64,000 nucleotides of DNA from JAAYYM01 sp964483155 (GTDB taxonomy: Bacteria > Bacillota > Clostridia > Lachnospirales > Lachnospiraceae). A program made the position numbers and the translations under genes. Where the stretch lies: contig CAZAAC010000004.1 in NCBI GenBank assembly GCA_964483155.1, forward strand, positions 1 to 64,000, in the 5' to 3' direction. Below, piece by piece: positions 9,232 to 17,648 of the stretch. The notes below the pieces were generated by a model. It did no database searches. It was not told where the DNA came from and saw nothing but the letters and a program-made list of their open reading frames with translations. Position 1 is the stretch's first letter; every line of letters starts with the position of its first letter.

Positions 9232-9264
9232 ATAAAAATACCTCGCAGTGATTTCACTGCGAGG
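9232..9264 (-). terminator. Intrinsic terminator (attenuator) upstream of aroF
   Basis: On the minus strand CCTCGCAGTG and CACTGCGAGG form a perfect ten-base-pair stem around a four-base loop (9241-9264), followed by TATTTTTATTTTC. It lies between the leader peptide stop and the aroF ribosome site. Confidence 0.9.
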
Positions 9265-9291
9265 CTCAATGTTTTCAATGATTATTTCAAT

Positions 9292-9402
9292 TCATTGTAC
9301 ATATGAAACATTTTCGGCAGCACAAATCACTTTTTTGCTTAAACCTATAAAGCCAAAAAAGTAAAAGAAAAAATATGCTGTTGAAAATAGGAATAGTTTC
9401 AT
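9292..9402 (-). CDS. Phe/Tyr-rich attenuation leader peptide of aroF-pheA
   Basis: A 36-codon frame starts with ATG seven bases after GGAGG, an ideal ribosome site, and about 20 bases after the predicted transcription start. Residues 4-18 contain eight Phe and two Tyr, including YFFFYFFGF. It ends 27 bases before the terminator hairpin. It looks like the pheA leader of enterobacteria: stalling at Phe codons when charged tRNA-Phe is scarce would prevent the terminator from forming. A longer overlapping frame through this region lacks a ribosome site. Translation and the exact antiterminator pairing are inferred, not shown. Confidence 0.85.
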   Translation of the reverse strand: MKLFLFSTAYFFFYFFGFIGLSKKVICAAENVSYVQ

Positions 9403-9428
9403 TATCTTTCCTCCGAATTGTTTGTGTA

Positions 9429-9457
9429 ATTTTATCATTACTACTTATATCTGTCAA
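9429..9457 (-). promoter_or_regulatory. Promoter of the aroF-pheA operon
   Basis: TTGACA (9452-9457) and TAAAAT (9429-9434) are 17 bases apart on the minus strand. The predicted start near 9422 puts the leader peptide ATG at about +20. Confidence 0.75.
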
Positions 9458-9548
9458 TACAATTCCAAATATTTTTTTATATTTACATTTTTCTATATTA
9501 TTATAGCGATATTTGTACTCACCTGTTATAACCGTTTCATTTTCTCTA

Positions 9549-11543
9549 TTACCGCACAATGCGATAGTAAGTCTTAGCAGTCAGCATATAACTGATTCCA
9601 TAAAATACCGCAAAAACAACTGTTGTAATGCCTGCACAGGATATAATCAATTTCTCATCATAGATATGTAATGCGCTCAACATGTTGATTACCATATTAA
9701 GTCCTACAGCAGTATGCAAAATGGCTCCAATCAATGGTAAAAAGAACACCGTTCTGATCTGCTTGTTAATCGTGGCACGTATTTCTATATCACTTAATCC
9801 CACCTGCTTCATAATTGCAAATTTCTGCTTGTCCTCGAGTCCTTCTGCTATTTGCTTATAATACATAATCAATACCAGACACAATGTAAAAACAATGGCA
9901 AAGAAGATTCCTAAAAATAGAAGTCCTCCGTTCATGGAAGCCGCGCGATACGCATAATCAAAAATATTGTCATTGGCATAATGTGTCGGAATAGCAGTTC
10001 CAAAAGAACCCAGTTTATCTACAAATTGCTCAATATCAGTTTTTTCACCATTTACATTAAATTTCACTGTATAGATTCCGTCACTGCTTCCCCCATATAG
10101 TGAAACAATTTCTTTGATTTTTTCTTCTTCTGGCATAATCACATAATAGAAATGATTAGGATAGTTCTTTTTCTCTTTTGCCTCACAATTAAGTGCCTGT
10201 AATTCCTTTTTTACTTTATACTCTTTGTCATCAAATATGATTGTTGATAATCCATAATCAATAAAGGTTGAAAATACGATTACTTCCTCATCACCTAATT
10301 TCACATCGGTTCCTTCGATACGATTATAGTCTTCCAAGGTCAGCATACGTATAATATAATCATTATCTGTATAATCTTTTTTGATACCATCGTCTGCTGT
10401 TTCATCAAAAAATCGGAAAATATTCTCCTCCCGCAACGCTGTGAAATCACGGTGTACATATTCCACCCTGTCAGTTATGTCAACCATTTCATTCTTTGCA
10501 ATTTGCTCTGCTCCCTTAATAAAACCTCTTTCAGTCGATTCCTTATTCACAAAATCGTATCTCACGTCATACGGATAATTGTACCGATTTGCAGCCTCCT
10601 GCCCGAGTGGTAACGACAGTGTACAAATTAAGGTTATCATTATCATTGTACCAAAGATACATATGTTTACAAGGCTAGCTGCATTTTGCTTCATACGATA
10701 AAGCATGCCTGATATTGTAATATAATTTTCCTTACGATAATAAACCTTCACCCTTTTACGCATTCTCTGCAAAAACGAAATACTGCCAGATGTAAACATA
10801 TAATAGGTTCCGATTACAACCAGAAATACCGCAAGGAAAAAAGAGTAAAAAATTAATCCATCTTCCAATTTGCTAATAAGCGCAATCGTATATCCACAAC
10901 CAAGAAAAAGAATACCTAGGCAAGTTGTGACCCAAAGTTTCTTAACTGCCTTCTCTCCCTTACTAGATGAATAAAGAAGCTCAACCGGGTTCGCCATAGA
11001 TACCTGTAGCAGATTGACCAGTAAATTAGCACCCGATAATATTCCAAAATATACAATTGTCATTACAAAGGTAGCAACTGTCACCGTATAATCTATGGTA
11101 ATCGGCAGTCCAGATATCCGAAGTAATACGACAAAGGAAAGTTTTGAAAATACAATTGCCATAACCCATCCTGCACAAAGAGACATTATATAAATGATTA
11201 CTGTTTCAAATCCCATCATCATTCCTATATGTTTTTTTTCTAAACCAAGAATGCTATAGAGTCCAAACTCTTTTTTACGCCGCTTCATCAAAATATTGTT
11301 TGTATAGAATAAAAAAGGTGCTATTATAATCCCTAGCAATACTTCACCCACCTTCATCAGCATTGTAACATAGTCTGCATAAGGCAAATTTTTCATCATC
11401 TCATTTCTGGCAATTGAATCAAAAATAAAAAGAACACATACCATAAAAGACATAGTCAGCATATATGGTGCATAAATAATCAAATTTTTTTTAATACCGC
11501 TAAATGCTAATCGCGGTAGTAGATAGGCTTTATTCTTACTCAT
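9549..11543 (-). CDS. BceB/FtsX-type ABC transporter permease
   Basis: The 664-residue membrane protein fits the BceB/VraG family: an N-terminal helix (about 24-42), a first four-helix FtsX core (about 55-260), a further helix near 290, a large extracytoplasmic domain of about 200 residues (about 310-520), and a C-terminal FtsX core with three helices (about 535-660). The family works with a BceA ATPase to sense and resist lipid-II-cycle antimicrobial peptides, and passes flux information to a BceS-type kinase. It starts 12 bases after the ATPase stop, behind GGAGGAG. The substrate cannot be predicted from sequence. Confidence 0.9.
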   Translation of the reverse strand: MSKNKAYLLPRLAFSGIKKNLIIYAPYMLTMSFMVCVLFIFDSIARNEMMKNLPYADYVTMLMKVGEVLLGIIIAPFLFYTNNILMKRRKKEFGLYSILGLEKKHIGMMMGFETVIIYIMSLCAGWVMAIVFSKLSFVVLLRISGLPITIDYTVTVATFVMTIVYFGILSGANLLVNLLQVSMANPVELLYSSSKGEKAVKKLWVTTCLGILFLGCGYTIALISKLEDGLIFYSFFLAVFLVVIGTYYMFTSGSISFLQRMRKRVKVYYRKENYITISGMLYRMKQNAASLVNICIFGTMIMITLICTLSLPLGQEAANRYNYPYDVRYDFVNKESTERGFIKGAEQIAKNEMVDITDRVEYVHRDFTALREENIFRFFDETADDGIKKDYTDNDYIIRMLTLEDYNRIEGTDVKLGDEEVIVFSTFIDYGLSTIIFDDKEYKVKKELQALNCEAKEKKNYPNHFYYVIMPEEEKIKEIVSLYGGSSDGIYTVKFNVNGEKTDIEQFVDKLGSFGTAIPTHYANDNIFDYAYRAASMNGGLLFLGIFFAIVFTLCLVLIMYYKQIAEGLEDKQKFAIMKQVGLSDIEIRATINKQIRTVFFLPLIGAILHTAVGLNMVINMLSALHIYDEKLIISCAGITTVVFAVFYGISYMLTAKTYYRIVR

Positions 11544-11555
11544 TTTAGTCTCCTC

Positions 11556-12362
11556 CTATGATACCTTCCCGCCATTTTTCTTATATACAGAACCATACTG
11601 CTGGTCTGCATTACAACCCTGCAATACGCTAAGCGTTTCAGATATTTTATGATACATCATATCCTCTGTTGCATCACCTCTGTATATCTGATGGAACAAA
11701 GATCCATCTTTAATAAATAGCACTCTGCCTGCACCTTTTGCGGCCTGAATACTATGTGTAACCATAATAATCGTCTGCCCTGTCTGGTTAATATCAAAAA
11801 AAATGTGGAGCAGCTGTGCCGCCGCTTTTGAGTCAAGTGCACCTGTTGGTTCATCTGCCAATATCAGTTTTGGATAAGTGATTAGTGCTCTGGCTGCTGC
11901 CGCCCTTTGCTTCTGTCCTCCTGAAACTTCATATGGATACTTTGATAATATATCTACGATTCCAAGTTTCTGGGCGATAGGCTGTAGACGTTCTAGCATC
12001 AATTCATATTCCATACCTTGTAAGACAAGTGGCAAGAATATATTGTCCTGTAATGAAAAAGTATCTAACAAATTGAAGTCCTGAAATACAAATCCAAGAT
12101 TATCTCTTCTAAAGGAACATAATTCTTTTTCTTTAATATTTGAAAAAGGTTTCCCTTCTAGCAATATTTCACCCTCTGTTGGTTTATCTAGTGATGCCAA
12201 AAGATTTAAGAGTGTTGTCTTTCCTGACCCAGACTCACCCATAATTGCAACATACTCACCACTTTCTACTGAGAAGTTCACATCTGTCAGGGCCTGTATC
12301 TGATTACCTCCAAATCTAGTTGTATATACTTTTTTCAAATTTTTAACTTGTAAAATCTCCAT
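11556..12362 (-). CDS. BceA-type ABC transporter ATP-binding protein
   Basis: The product of about 268 residues has Walker A GESGSGKTTLLN (about 43), Q-loop FVFQDFNLLD, signature VSGGQKQRAAAARAL (about 140), Walker B LILADEPTGALD and switch histidine MVTHS. This is the pattern of the MacB/BceA subclass paired with FtsX-type permeases. The start was set at 12362 because GGAGGAAAAAGTA precedes that ATG; an in-frame ATG at 12380 lies upstream of the ribosome site. The C-terminal tail after about residue 225 (SVYKKNGGKVS at the end) is family-variable. It lies 118 bases after the kinase gene; that gap holds a weak hairpin. Confidence 0.93.
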   Translation of the reverse strand: MEILQVKNLKKVYTTRFGGNQIQALTDVNFSVESGEYVAIMGESGSGKTTLLNLLASLDKPTEGEILLEGKPFSNIKEKELCSFRRDNLGFVFQDFNLLDTFSLQDNIFLPLVLQGMEYELMLERLQPIAQKLGIVDILSKYPYEVSGGQKQRAAAARALITYPKLILADEPTGALDSKAAAQLLHIFFDINQTGQTIIMVTHSIQAAKGAGRVLFIKDGSLFHQIYRGDATEDMMYHKISETLSVLQGCNADQQYGSVYKKNGGKVS

Positions 12363-12408
12363 TACTTTTTCCTCCGACATTATATTTTACTAATTGAATA
12401 TAACAAAA

Positions 12409-12447
12409 AAAGAAATGTTTTCCTATTGACTTGCCTTACATTTCTTT
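12409..12447 (-). terminator. Weak A/T-rich hairpin between the kinase and ABC genes
   Basis: Minus-strand AAAGAAATG (12439-12447) can pair with CATTTCTTT (12409-12417), followed by a T-run. An inverted repeat CTTACA/TGTAAG (12435-12440 and 12466-12471) overlaps it and resembles the half-sites bound by BceR-type regulators. It may be partial termination, a regulator site, or neither. Confidence 0.35.
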
Positions 12448-12480
12448 TCCTTTTTCTTTCATTTTTGTAAGATTATATTC

Positions 12481-13494
12481 TTAAATACAGATTATGAACT
12501 TCGTTCCCTTTCCTACCGCTGATACCACTTCGATTCTATATCCCAGCTTATCCGCTATCTGCTTACAAAGATACAGGCCAATCCCAGTCGATTTTTTATC
12601 CATACGCCCATTATAACCAGTGAAGCCTTTCTCAAATATTCTTGGTAAATCTTCCTGACTGATACCAATCCCTGTGTCCTCTATAACTAACATAAGACTA
12701 TCTTGTTTCTCCACACATTTTTCAGTCCGAGACAAATAAATTCTGATTCCACCTTCTCTTGTATACTTAATACTGTTTGAAAGTGCTTGTTCAATAATAA
12801 AGGTGAGCCATTTATCATCTGTGACCACTTTTACAGAGAACTCTTCCAACGCAAGAGACAATTTCTTACTCGAGAAATTGATTGCATATTTTTTTAACGC
12901 CTGCTTCACAATAATTCCCAAATCACATTCTTCCAATAACAAATCAGAAGACATGCTCCCCAAGCGAATAAAATGCAATGCCATCTCAGCATACTGCTCA
13001 ACACGAAAAAGTTCTTGTTCCAGAATCAATCTGCTTTGAGTCCCTTCTTCCCCTTGTAATATGAGGCGCATTGCTGCAATAGGAGTTTTAATCTGATGTA
13101 CCCATATAGTATAGTAATCATTTAATTCTGTTGTATTCTGCCTTGTCTCTGAAAGAATCAGAAACCTTTTATCATCTAAAAACTTCAATAATTCCTGATA
13201 TGCTTCCTCTAGCGTACTGCTTTTTTCTGGTAGCGCCGATAAATGAGTGTCCAGATTTAGTAGTACTTCATATAACTGCTTTCTTTTTTTTATATATCCA
13301 AGATAATCAACTGTCCCAATACATAAAAACAGAAAAATGAAAATAACATCTGCATATAGCAATGCCCCTGATACTTCCCGAAAGACAACACAGACTGCTA
13401 ACTGCGTGAAGATTAGTAAAAGTACCAGGGCTATTATTTTAGCCCTGTCCTTAAGATAGTAACCTGTTAATTGTAATATTTTCTGTTCTTTCAT
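12481..13494 (-). CDS. BceS-like intramembrane-sensing histidine kinase
   Basis: The 337-residue kinase has two N-terminal helices (about 20-38 and 42-62) joined by only a few residues, so no outer sensor domain. The H-box is WVHQIKTPIAAMRL (about 127), the N-box EQALSNSIKYT, and the G-boxes EDTGIGIS and STGIGLYLCK. The short loop and WVHQIKTP are typical of BceS/intramembrane-sensing kinases that depend on their ABC transporter for input. The start at 13494 follows GGAGAG; an upstream in-frame ATG at 13539 overlaps the regulator gene and has no ribosome site. It lies 25 bases after the response regulator. Confidence 0.92.
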   Translation of the reverse strand: MKEQKILQLTGYYLKDRAKIIALVLLLIFTQLAVCVVFREVSGALLYADVIFIFLFLCIGTVDYLGYIKKRKQLYEVLLNLDTHLSALPEKSSTLEEAYQELLKFLDDKRFLILSETRQNTTELNDYYTIWVHQIKTPIAAMRLILQGEEGTQSRLILEQELFRVEQYAEMALHFIRLGSMSSDLLLEECDLGIIVKQALKKYAINFSSKKLSLALEEFSVKVVTDDKWLTFIIEQALSNSIKYTREGGIRIYLSRTEKCVEKQDSLMLVIEDTGIGISQEDLPRIFEKGFTGYNGRMDKKSTGIGLYLCKQIADKLGYRIEVVSAVGKGTKFIICI

Positions 13495-13519
13495 GAAATC
13501 TCTCCATAAATCAGTCTGT

Positions 13520-14191
13520 CTATCCCAGCATATAGCCAATTCCCTTTTTTGTTACGATAAACTCCACAGCACCAACTTCTTCTAATTTTTTACGAATCCT
13601 GGTTACATTAACTGATAATGTATTATCATCTACAAAGCATTCACTATCCCATAAATGTTTCATCATTTCTTCACGTGTTACAATTTTTCCCCTATTCTCA
13701 AATAACTGCTGCATAATTCGAAATTCATTTTTTGTCAAATCAACTTTTTCTCCGTTTACTTGCATAGAAGAATCTGCAAAATTTATAATCACCCCTTTAT
13801 GTTCAAGCAACGGTACCGTCTGACCAAACGAATAGGTACGGCGAATCAGCGCCTGTACTTTTGCAGCCAGAACATCAAGGTCAAATGGCTTTGTGATAAA
13901 ATCATCTGCTCCCATATTCATTGCCATAACCGCATTCATTTTATCTCCTGCTGAAGACACAAATACGATTGGTACTTGAGAAACTCTTCGCATTTCAGTG
14001 CACCAGTAAAATCCGTTATAGAATGGAAGCGAAATATCCATCAATACAAGTTGCGGCTCAAAACGTACAAACAATGCCATTACTTCGTGAAAATCTGTCA
14101 CAGCTTCTACTTCATAGTCCCACTTTATAAGATTTTTCATCATTTCTTTACAGATGATATCATCGTCTTCTACAACCAATATCCGATACAT
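13520..14191 (-). CDS. OmpR-family response regulator (BceR-like)
   Basis: The 223-residue protein has a receiver domain (1-115) with acidic pocket VVEDDD, phospho-acceptor aspartate in LVLMDISLP (about 52), conserved Thr/Ser in VFVSSAG and Lys in FITKPFD. A winged-helix DNA-binding domain follows (about 130-222), ending VTKKGIGYMLG. It is the first gene of the regulator-kinase-ATPase-permease unit and probably activates the ABC genes, as BceR does. The ribosome site GAAGG lies seven bases before the ATG. Confidence 0.94.
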   Translation of the reverse strand: MYRILVVEDDDIICKEMMKNLIKWDYEVEAVTDFHEVMALFVRFEPQLVLMDISLPFYNGFYWCTEMRRVSQVPIVFVSSAGDKMNAVMAMNMGADDFITKPFDLDVLAAKVQALIRRTYSFGQTVPLLEHKGVIINFADSSMQVNGEKVDLTKNEFRIMQQLFENRGKIVTREEMMKHLWDSECFVDDNTLSVNVTRIRKKLEEVGAVEFIVTKKGIGYMLG

Positions 14192-14225
14192 AGTCTTACC
14201 TTCTTCCAGAATATTCTTATTTCAC

Positions 14226-14254
14226 ATTGTATCAAATATCACCTATAATCACAA
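14226..14254 (-). promoter_or_regulatory. Promoter of the BceRS-like operon
   Basis: Minus-strand TTGTGA (14249-14254) and TACAAT (14226-14231) are 17 bases apart. The start codon follows about 35 bases after the -10. Confidence 0.6.
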
Positions 14255-14266
14255 TGTCTTTACCGT

Positions 14267-14674
14267 CTATAAAAATTTTTTGTTGTACAAATAATAGGCT
14301 ATCAAATATCCAAATGTCTGCAGCGCCATCGCCTCACATAGAATTGTAGCTATCATCTCATTTTTAATGATGATTAATACAAGCAGGACTATATATTCAA
14401 TAATTAATGTAACATAAAACATCATGTTGCCACTTTTTATGGAAATCAATATCATACGTTCCTCATTTTGCAGAAGTGTGTATCGTTTCATTTTTTCTTC
14501 ATTTTTCATTAATCTTATAAATTGTATCATTTTTAAAATAGAAACAACAGCCAGACCCGTTCCCATTCCGACCATAATAGAGTCCTGATCTCTTAGATAT
14601 CCCGCAGATAGTAAAATAATACCTGCACATGTTAATAATATTGAATAGATTATTTTCTTTTTTATTATTTTCAT
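14267..14674 (-). CDS. Small four-helix membrane protein of unknown function
   Basis: The 135-residue protein has hydrophobic segments at about 8-26, 30-48, 78-98 and 103-125, separated by a charged stretch (RLMKNEEKMKRYTLLQNEERM). I do not recognise a named family. It starts directly after the stop of the HTH gene, with AAGGAG overlapping the end of that gene, so the two are translated together. Pairs of a small XRE regulator and a small membrane protein are common in Firmicutes. The role is unknown. Confidence 0.75.
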   Translation of the reverse strand: MKIIKKKIIYSILLTCAGIILLSAGYLRDQDSIMVGMGTGLAVVSILKMIQFIRLMKNEEKMKRYTLLQNEERMILISIKSGNMMFYVTLIIEYIVLLVLIIIKNEMIATILCEAMALQTFGYLIAYYLYNKKFL

Positions 14675-14896
14675 TTATTCATTCTCCTTTTCATTTTCAA
14701 ATATAAATAATTCTTCTATTGTTGTTTGAAAAAAAACAGCTAGCCTATGGGCCAAGGGCAGTGAAGCGATATACTTCCCGTTTTCCAAGGAAATAATTGT
14801 TTGTCGTGTAACAAATACTTCATTTGCCAGTTCTTCTTGTGTGATTTTCATCTTTTTTCTATATGATTCAATTCTGTTTTCTATTTTGCTTTCCAA
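14675..14896 (-). CDS. XRE-family HTH regulator
   Basis: The 73-residue protein is almost entirely a Cro/C1-type helix-turn-helix: ITQEELANEVFVTRQTIISLENGK at about 19-41 holds the recognition helix, and a short acidic tail follows. The start is TTG, chosen because GGAGGG lies six bases upstream. Its promoter is embedded in an array of TTTACA repeats, which strongly suggests autoregulation. It probably controls itself and the membrane protein encoded downstream. Confidence 0.9.
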   Translation of the reverse strand: MESKIENRIESYRKKMKITQEELANEVFVTRQTIISLENGKYIASLPLAHRLAVFFQTTIEELFIFENEKENE

Positions 14897-14926
14897 TTGA
14901 TACCCTCCTTTGCTTAAAAATGTTTT

Positions 14927-14998
14927 TGTAATGTTAACTTTACATTTTTAGTATAGTCTGCTTTACACTTTATGTCAAGTATATTTTACATTTTTACA
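14927..14998 (-). promoter_or_regulatory. Operator array: TTTACA repeats at 23-base spacing plus palindrome
   Basis: On the plus strand TTTACA occurs at 14939, 14962 and 14985, exactly 23 bases apart, and again at 14993. The first is one arm of an 18-base near-palindrome TGTAATGTTAACTTTACA (14927-14944). The repeats flank and interrupt the -35 and -10 of the HTH gene promoter. This is the look of a repressor operator read on one face of the helix. Confidence 0.65.
14950..14978 (-). promoter_or_regulatory. Promoter of the XRE / membrane-protein pair
   Basis: Minus-strand TTGACA (14973-14978) and TATACT (14950-14955), 17 bases apart. Confidence 0.8.
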
Positions 14999-15018
14999 AA
15001 AAATCTACAACAAAAAAC

Positions 15019-15039
15019 AACCACCGTTCAAAGGTGGCT
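15019..15039 (-). terminator. Terminator downstream of the racemase gene
   Basis: Minus-strand CCACC and GGTGG (extended by G-T and A-T pairs) enclose TTTGAAC and are followed by TTGTTTTTTG. A second near copy of the left arm and loop (GCCATCTTTGAACAG) lies just before it. Confidence 0.7.
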
Positions 15040-15068
15040 GTTCAAAGATGGCTGTCACAATTCTTTTT

Positions 15069-15761
15069 TTACATATCAAGCGCTGCATATGCAGCTGCTG
15101 TCGCATGAATAACTGTTGCATCAAACAGAGGAATATCTGTATCTGACTGCTTAACTAGCAACCCTATTTCTGTACATCCTAAAATTATACCTTCTGCACC
15201 TTGCTCTACTAATTCATCTATTATTCTAATATATTCTCTTTTAGAGTCTTCTTTAATAATCCCTTTACACAGTTCGTCAAAAATAATATTGTTGACCACT
15301 TCAATTCCTTCAGTATCAGGGATCATAACCTCAAAACCTCTCCTGATTAATCTCTCTTTATAAAAGTCTTGCTCCATGGTATATTTTGTACCCAGCAAAG
15401 CCACCTTCTTAATTTTTCTTTTTTCAACCTCATCCGCAATTGCTTCTGCAATATGAATAATTGGTATTGAAACACCGGCCTGTATTTCATTTATCAGTTT
15501 ATGCATTGTATTCGTGCAGATCAAAATGAAATCAGCACCTCCTTTTTGTAAATTAATCGCTGCCTGCGAAAGGATTTCAGCATTTTTGTTCCAATCGCCA
15601 TTTCTCATATTTTCTTCTAATTCATAAAAGTCTACACTATACAGAAGACATTTAGCTGAATGAAATCCTCCTAAATGCTCCTTCATAAATTCATTTAGTA
15701 ACTGATAATAAGTAACTGTACTTTCCCAACTCATTCCGCCTATTAATCCAATTGTTTTCAT
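15069..15761 (-). CDS. Aspartate/glutamate racemase family protein
   Basis: The protein of about 230 residues has both catalytic cysteines of the Asp/Glu racemase superfamily: ICTNTMHK (about 82) and LGCTEIGLL (about 194). The N terminus IGLIGGMSWEST is typical of the YgeA/RacX group. These cofactor-independent enzymes invert aspartate, glutamate or broader amino acids; D-amino acids feed the cell wall or signalling. Substrate cannot be told from sequence. GGAG lies eight bases before the ATG at 15761, and an ATG six bases further upstream is too close to it. It is a single-gene unit ending in its own terminator. Confidence 0.9.
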   Translation of the reverse strand: MKTIGLIGGMSWESTVTYYQLLNEFMKEHLGGFHSAKCLLYSVDFYELEENMRNGDWNKNAEILSQAAINLQKGGADFILICTNTMHKLINEIQAGVSIPIIHIAEAIADEVEKRKIKKVALLGTKYTMEQDFYKERLIRRGFEVMIPDTEGIEVVNNIIFDELCKGIIKEDSKREYIRIIDELVEQGAEGIILGCTEIGLLVKQSDTDIPLFDATVIHATAAAYAALDM

Positions 15762-15814
15762 TTTCATTCTCCTTTATTAAAATTTAGTTCTTATAAGCTA
15801 TAATACTTATTATT

Positions 15815-17356
15815 CTATTTTATTACTTCGCGATAAGCAATCCATTTTGAAAGATTAAAGGTTCTGATTCCCATTTCTTTTCCTGCAATCTTTATGTCCG
15901 CCAAATACATGTCTTTGTCCCGCAAATAATAGTTTTCTGTATCAGTTTCCTCTTCCGAAATTTTAAAATCAAACGGGATAATAATCGGTGCTGCATCTGC
16001 AGATAATTGATAAAGGTAATTCCTGTCAGCTTTTGTAATATGATCCATCGCAGCGGTAACATTGTACTTTGCAATCCAATAATCCTGGTGACTGACCGAC
16101 AAACCCATATAAGATACTGATACAGCTATCATACAAAATCGGAATAATGAAAAATCATTTTTAAATATATAGATGACTATTCCGGTCAATAGTATTGCTA
16201 ATACCAACAAACTCCATAATACGAGCACTCTCGTGAATGTCAGCTGATAAACACTTACATACAAAAACATGCGGTAGGCAGAGGAAATGATCATAATAAA
16301 TGTACAGCCACATATGACTGTCAGTATTACCTTTAATACTTTATTATCTTGAAAATAGTGCAGACAAATCAACACCATAACCAAATTCAGCAAACACACA
16401 AACAATAGTTGAAAATAACCGCTTCTCGCATATTCTGCATAAGAATATCCCTTTGGTAATTGTAATCCACCAATAAAAAGATAGAAAATCTGAACTGCAC
16501 AAAAGATTAAATAAACTGCTGTCAGAATCGATGTAAAGGTAATCGCTACGATAGGCTCTGCTGTCCTTTTCTCTTTTACTTCTTCGCTTAAATCCTTACT
16601 GATAACAGAACATAAAAATGAATATGCTGCAAAAAATGCAAAAATAGTGAGGAAAATGACACCAAATACATCCTCGTCAATCAATTCCAGCATCTCAAAT
16701 ATCTTTACAAATATATTATTAAATACAATATCTGCCTGTGTAAGTAATCCTATGACAATCATTAACAGTGGGACTGCAATCATTAATCCGTATACTACAT
16801 ATCTACCCTTCGAATTTTCTTTCTTACTCCTCGTCTTAAAAAAATAATTTAAGTGCATAAATGGTTGGAAAATATGTGCAACCGAAGCCATTGCTGTATA
16901 GGTAACTGTTCCTAAATACTTAGAAAAATCCCATTTCCTGTCATCATATACCTGGTGTACCATAAAACTACAGATTAATAATACAATTCCCATAAAATTA
17001 AATATTTGAATTGGTAGGCTATCCGTACAGAATGTGGATATTCCTAACAATAAAGAGCTTCCCATATAGAACCATGCATCTTTTTTCAGCGAAATCTCCA
17101 ACTTTTTTATACAAAATACAAAATAGAAGTAGACGCCTCCTACAAACAGCGGGAAGGTAATCCCTACGAGATTCTGATACAGACAAAATGTATAAAATAC
17201 AGCAAATACTAGCGTTGCCAGTCCAATTGTTCCAAAATGCTCCTTAACCTTTTCTACTCTGCTTTTGTTCTCCATCACTACTACCATAACAGGTGCAGTT
17301 TTCTTTTCTTCTTTTACTTCTTCTTTTGCTTCTTCTGTGCAAATTTGTTCTGACAT
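15815..17356 (-). CDS. Multi-spanning membrane protein with DUF4173-like domain
   Basis: The 513-residue protein begins with an acidic, Lys/Glu-rich cytoplasmic tail of about 45 residues. About eleven to twelve membrane helices follow, then a soluble C-terminal tail of about 80 residues. The stretch YSYAEYARSGYFQLLFVCLLN near residue 305 matches my memory of DUF4173 proteins. No enzyme motif is visible and the function is unknown. It is the last gene of the DUF2975 / YozG-like HTH / DUF4173 unit; AAGGAG lies nine bases before the ATG. Confidence 0.8.
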   Translation of the reverse strand: MSEQICTEEAKEEVKEEKKTAPVMVVVMENKSRVEKVKEHFGTIGLATLVFAVFYTFCLYQNLVGITFPLFVGGVYFYFVFCIKKLEISLKKDAWFYMGSSLLLGISTFCTDSLPIQIFNFMGIVLLICSFMVHQVYDDRKWDFSKYLGTVTYTAMASVAHIFQPFMHLNYFFKTRSKKENSKGRYVVYGLMIAVPLLMIVIGLLTQADIVFNNIFVKIFEMLELIDEDVFGVIFLTIFAFFAAYSFLCSVISKDLSEEVKEKRTAEPIVAITFTSILTAVYLIFCAVQIFYLFIGGLQLPKGYSYAEYARSGYFQLLFVCLLNLVMVLICLHYFQDNKVLKVILTVICGCTFIMIISSAYRMFLYVSVYQLTFTRVLVLWSLLVLAILLTGIVIYIFKNDFSLFRFCMIAVSVSYMGLSVSHQDYWIAKYNVTAAMDHITKADRNYLYQLSADAAPIIIPFDFKISEEETDTENYYLRDKDMYLADIKIAGKEMGIRTFNLSKWIAYREVIK

Positions 17357-17413
17357 AGTTTCTGGTCTCCTTACTATTCTCTTCTTTTATTTTATGATTT
17401 TACTATTTTATAT

Positions 17414-17635
17414 CTAGTGCGTGTTTTTTTCCTCAAGTTCATATTCCAAAATGTCACCTGGCTGACAGTCAAGTGCTTTACAAATTGCTTCCAGCGTTGA
17501 AAAACGCATTGCCTTGGCCTTATTATTTTTTAGGATAGATAAGTTTGCCATTGTAATATCTACCTTCTCTGCTAATTCCGTCAATCCCATTTTTCTTTTT
17601 GCCATAACGACATCCAGATTTATTATAATTGCCAT
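17414..17635 (-). CDS. YozG-like XRE-family regulator
   Basis: The 73-residue helix-turn-helix protein has the form IINLDVVMAKRKMGLTELAEKV, then ITMANLSILKNNK (recognition helix) and LDCQPGDILEYE near the end. This is the YozG type that is nearly always encoded beside a DUF2975 membrane protein, as here (13 bases after it). AGGAGG lies nine bases before the ATG. DNA targets are not known. Confidence 0.9.
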   Translation of the reverse strand: MAIIINLDVVMAKRKMGLTELAEKVDITMANLSILKNNKAKAMRFSTLEAICKALDCQPGDILEYELEEKNTH

Positions 17636-17648
17636 ATCTACATGCCTC

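Noticed and set aside
9287..9559. A longer minus-strand frame of about 90 codons across the aroF leader
   Set aside because: It lacks a ribosome site, crosses the predicted promoter, and overlaps in another frame the 36-codon leader peptide that has an ideal ribosome site and fitting composition.
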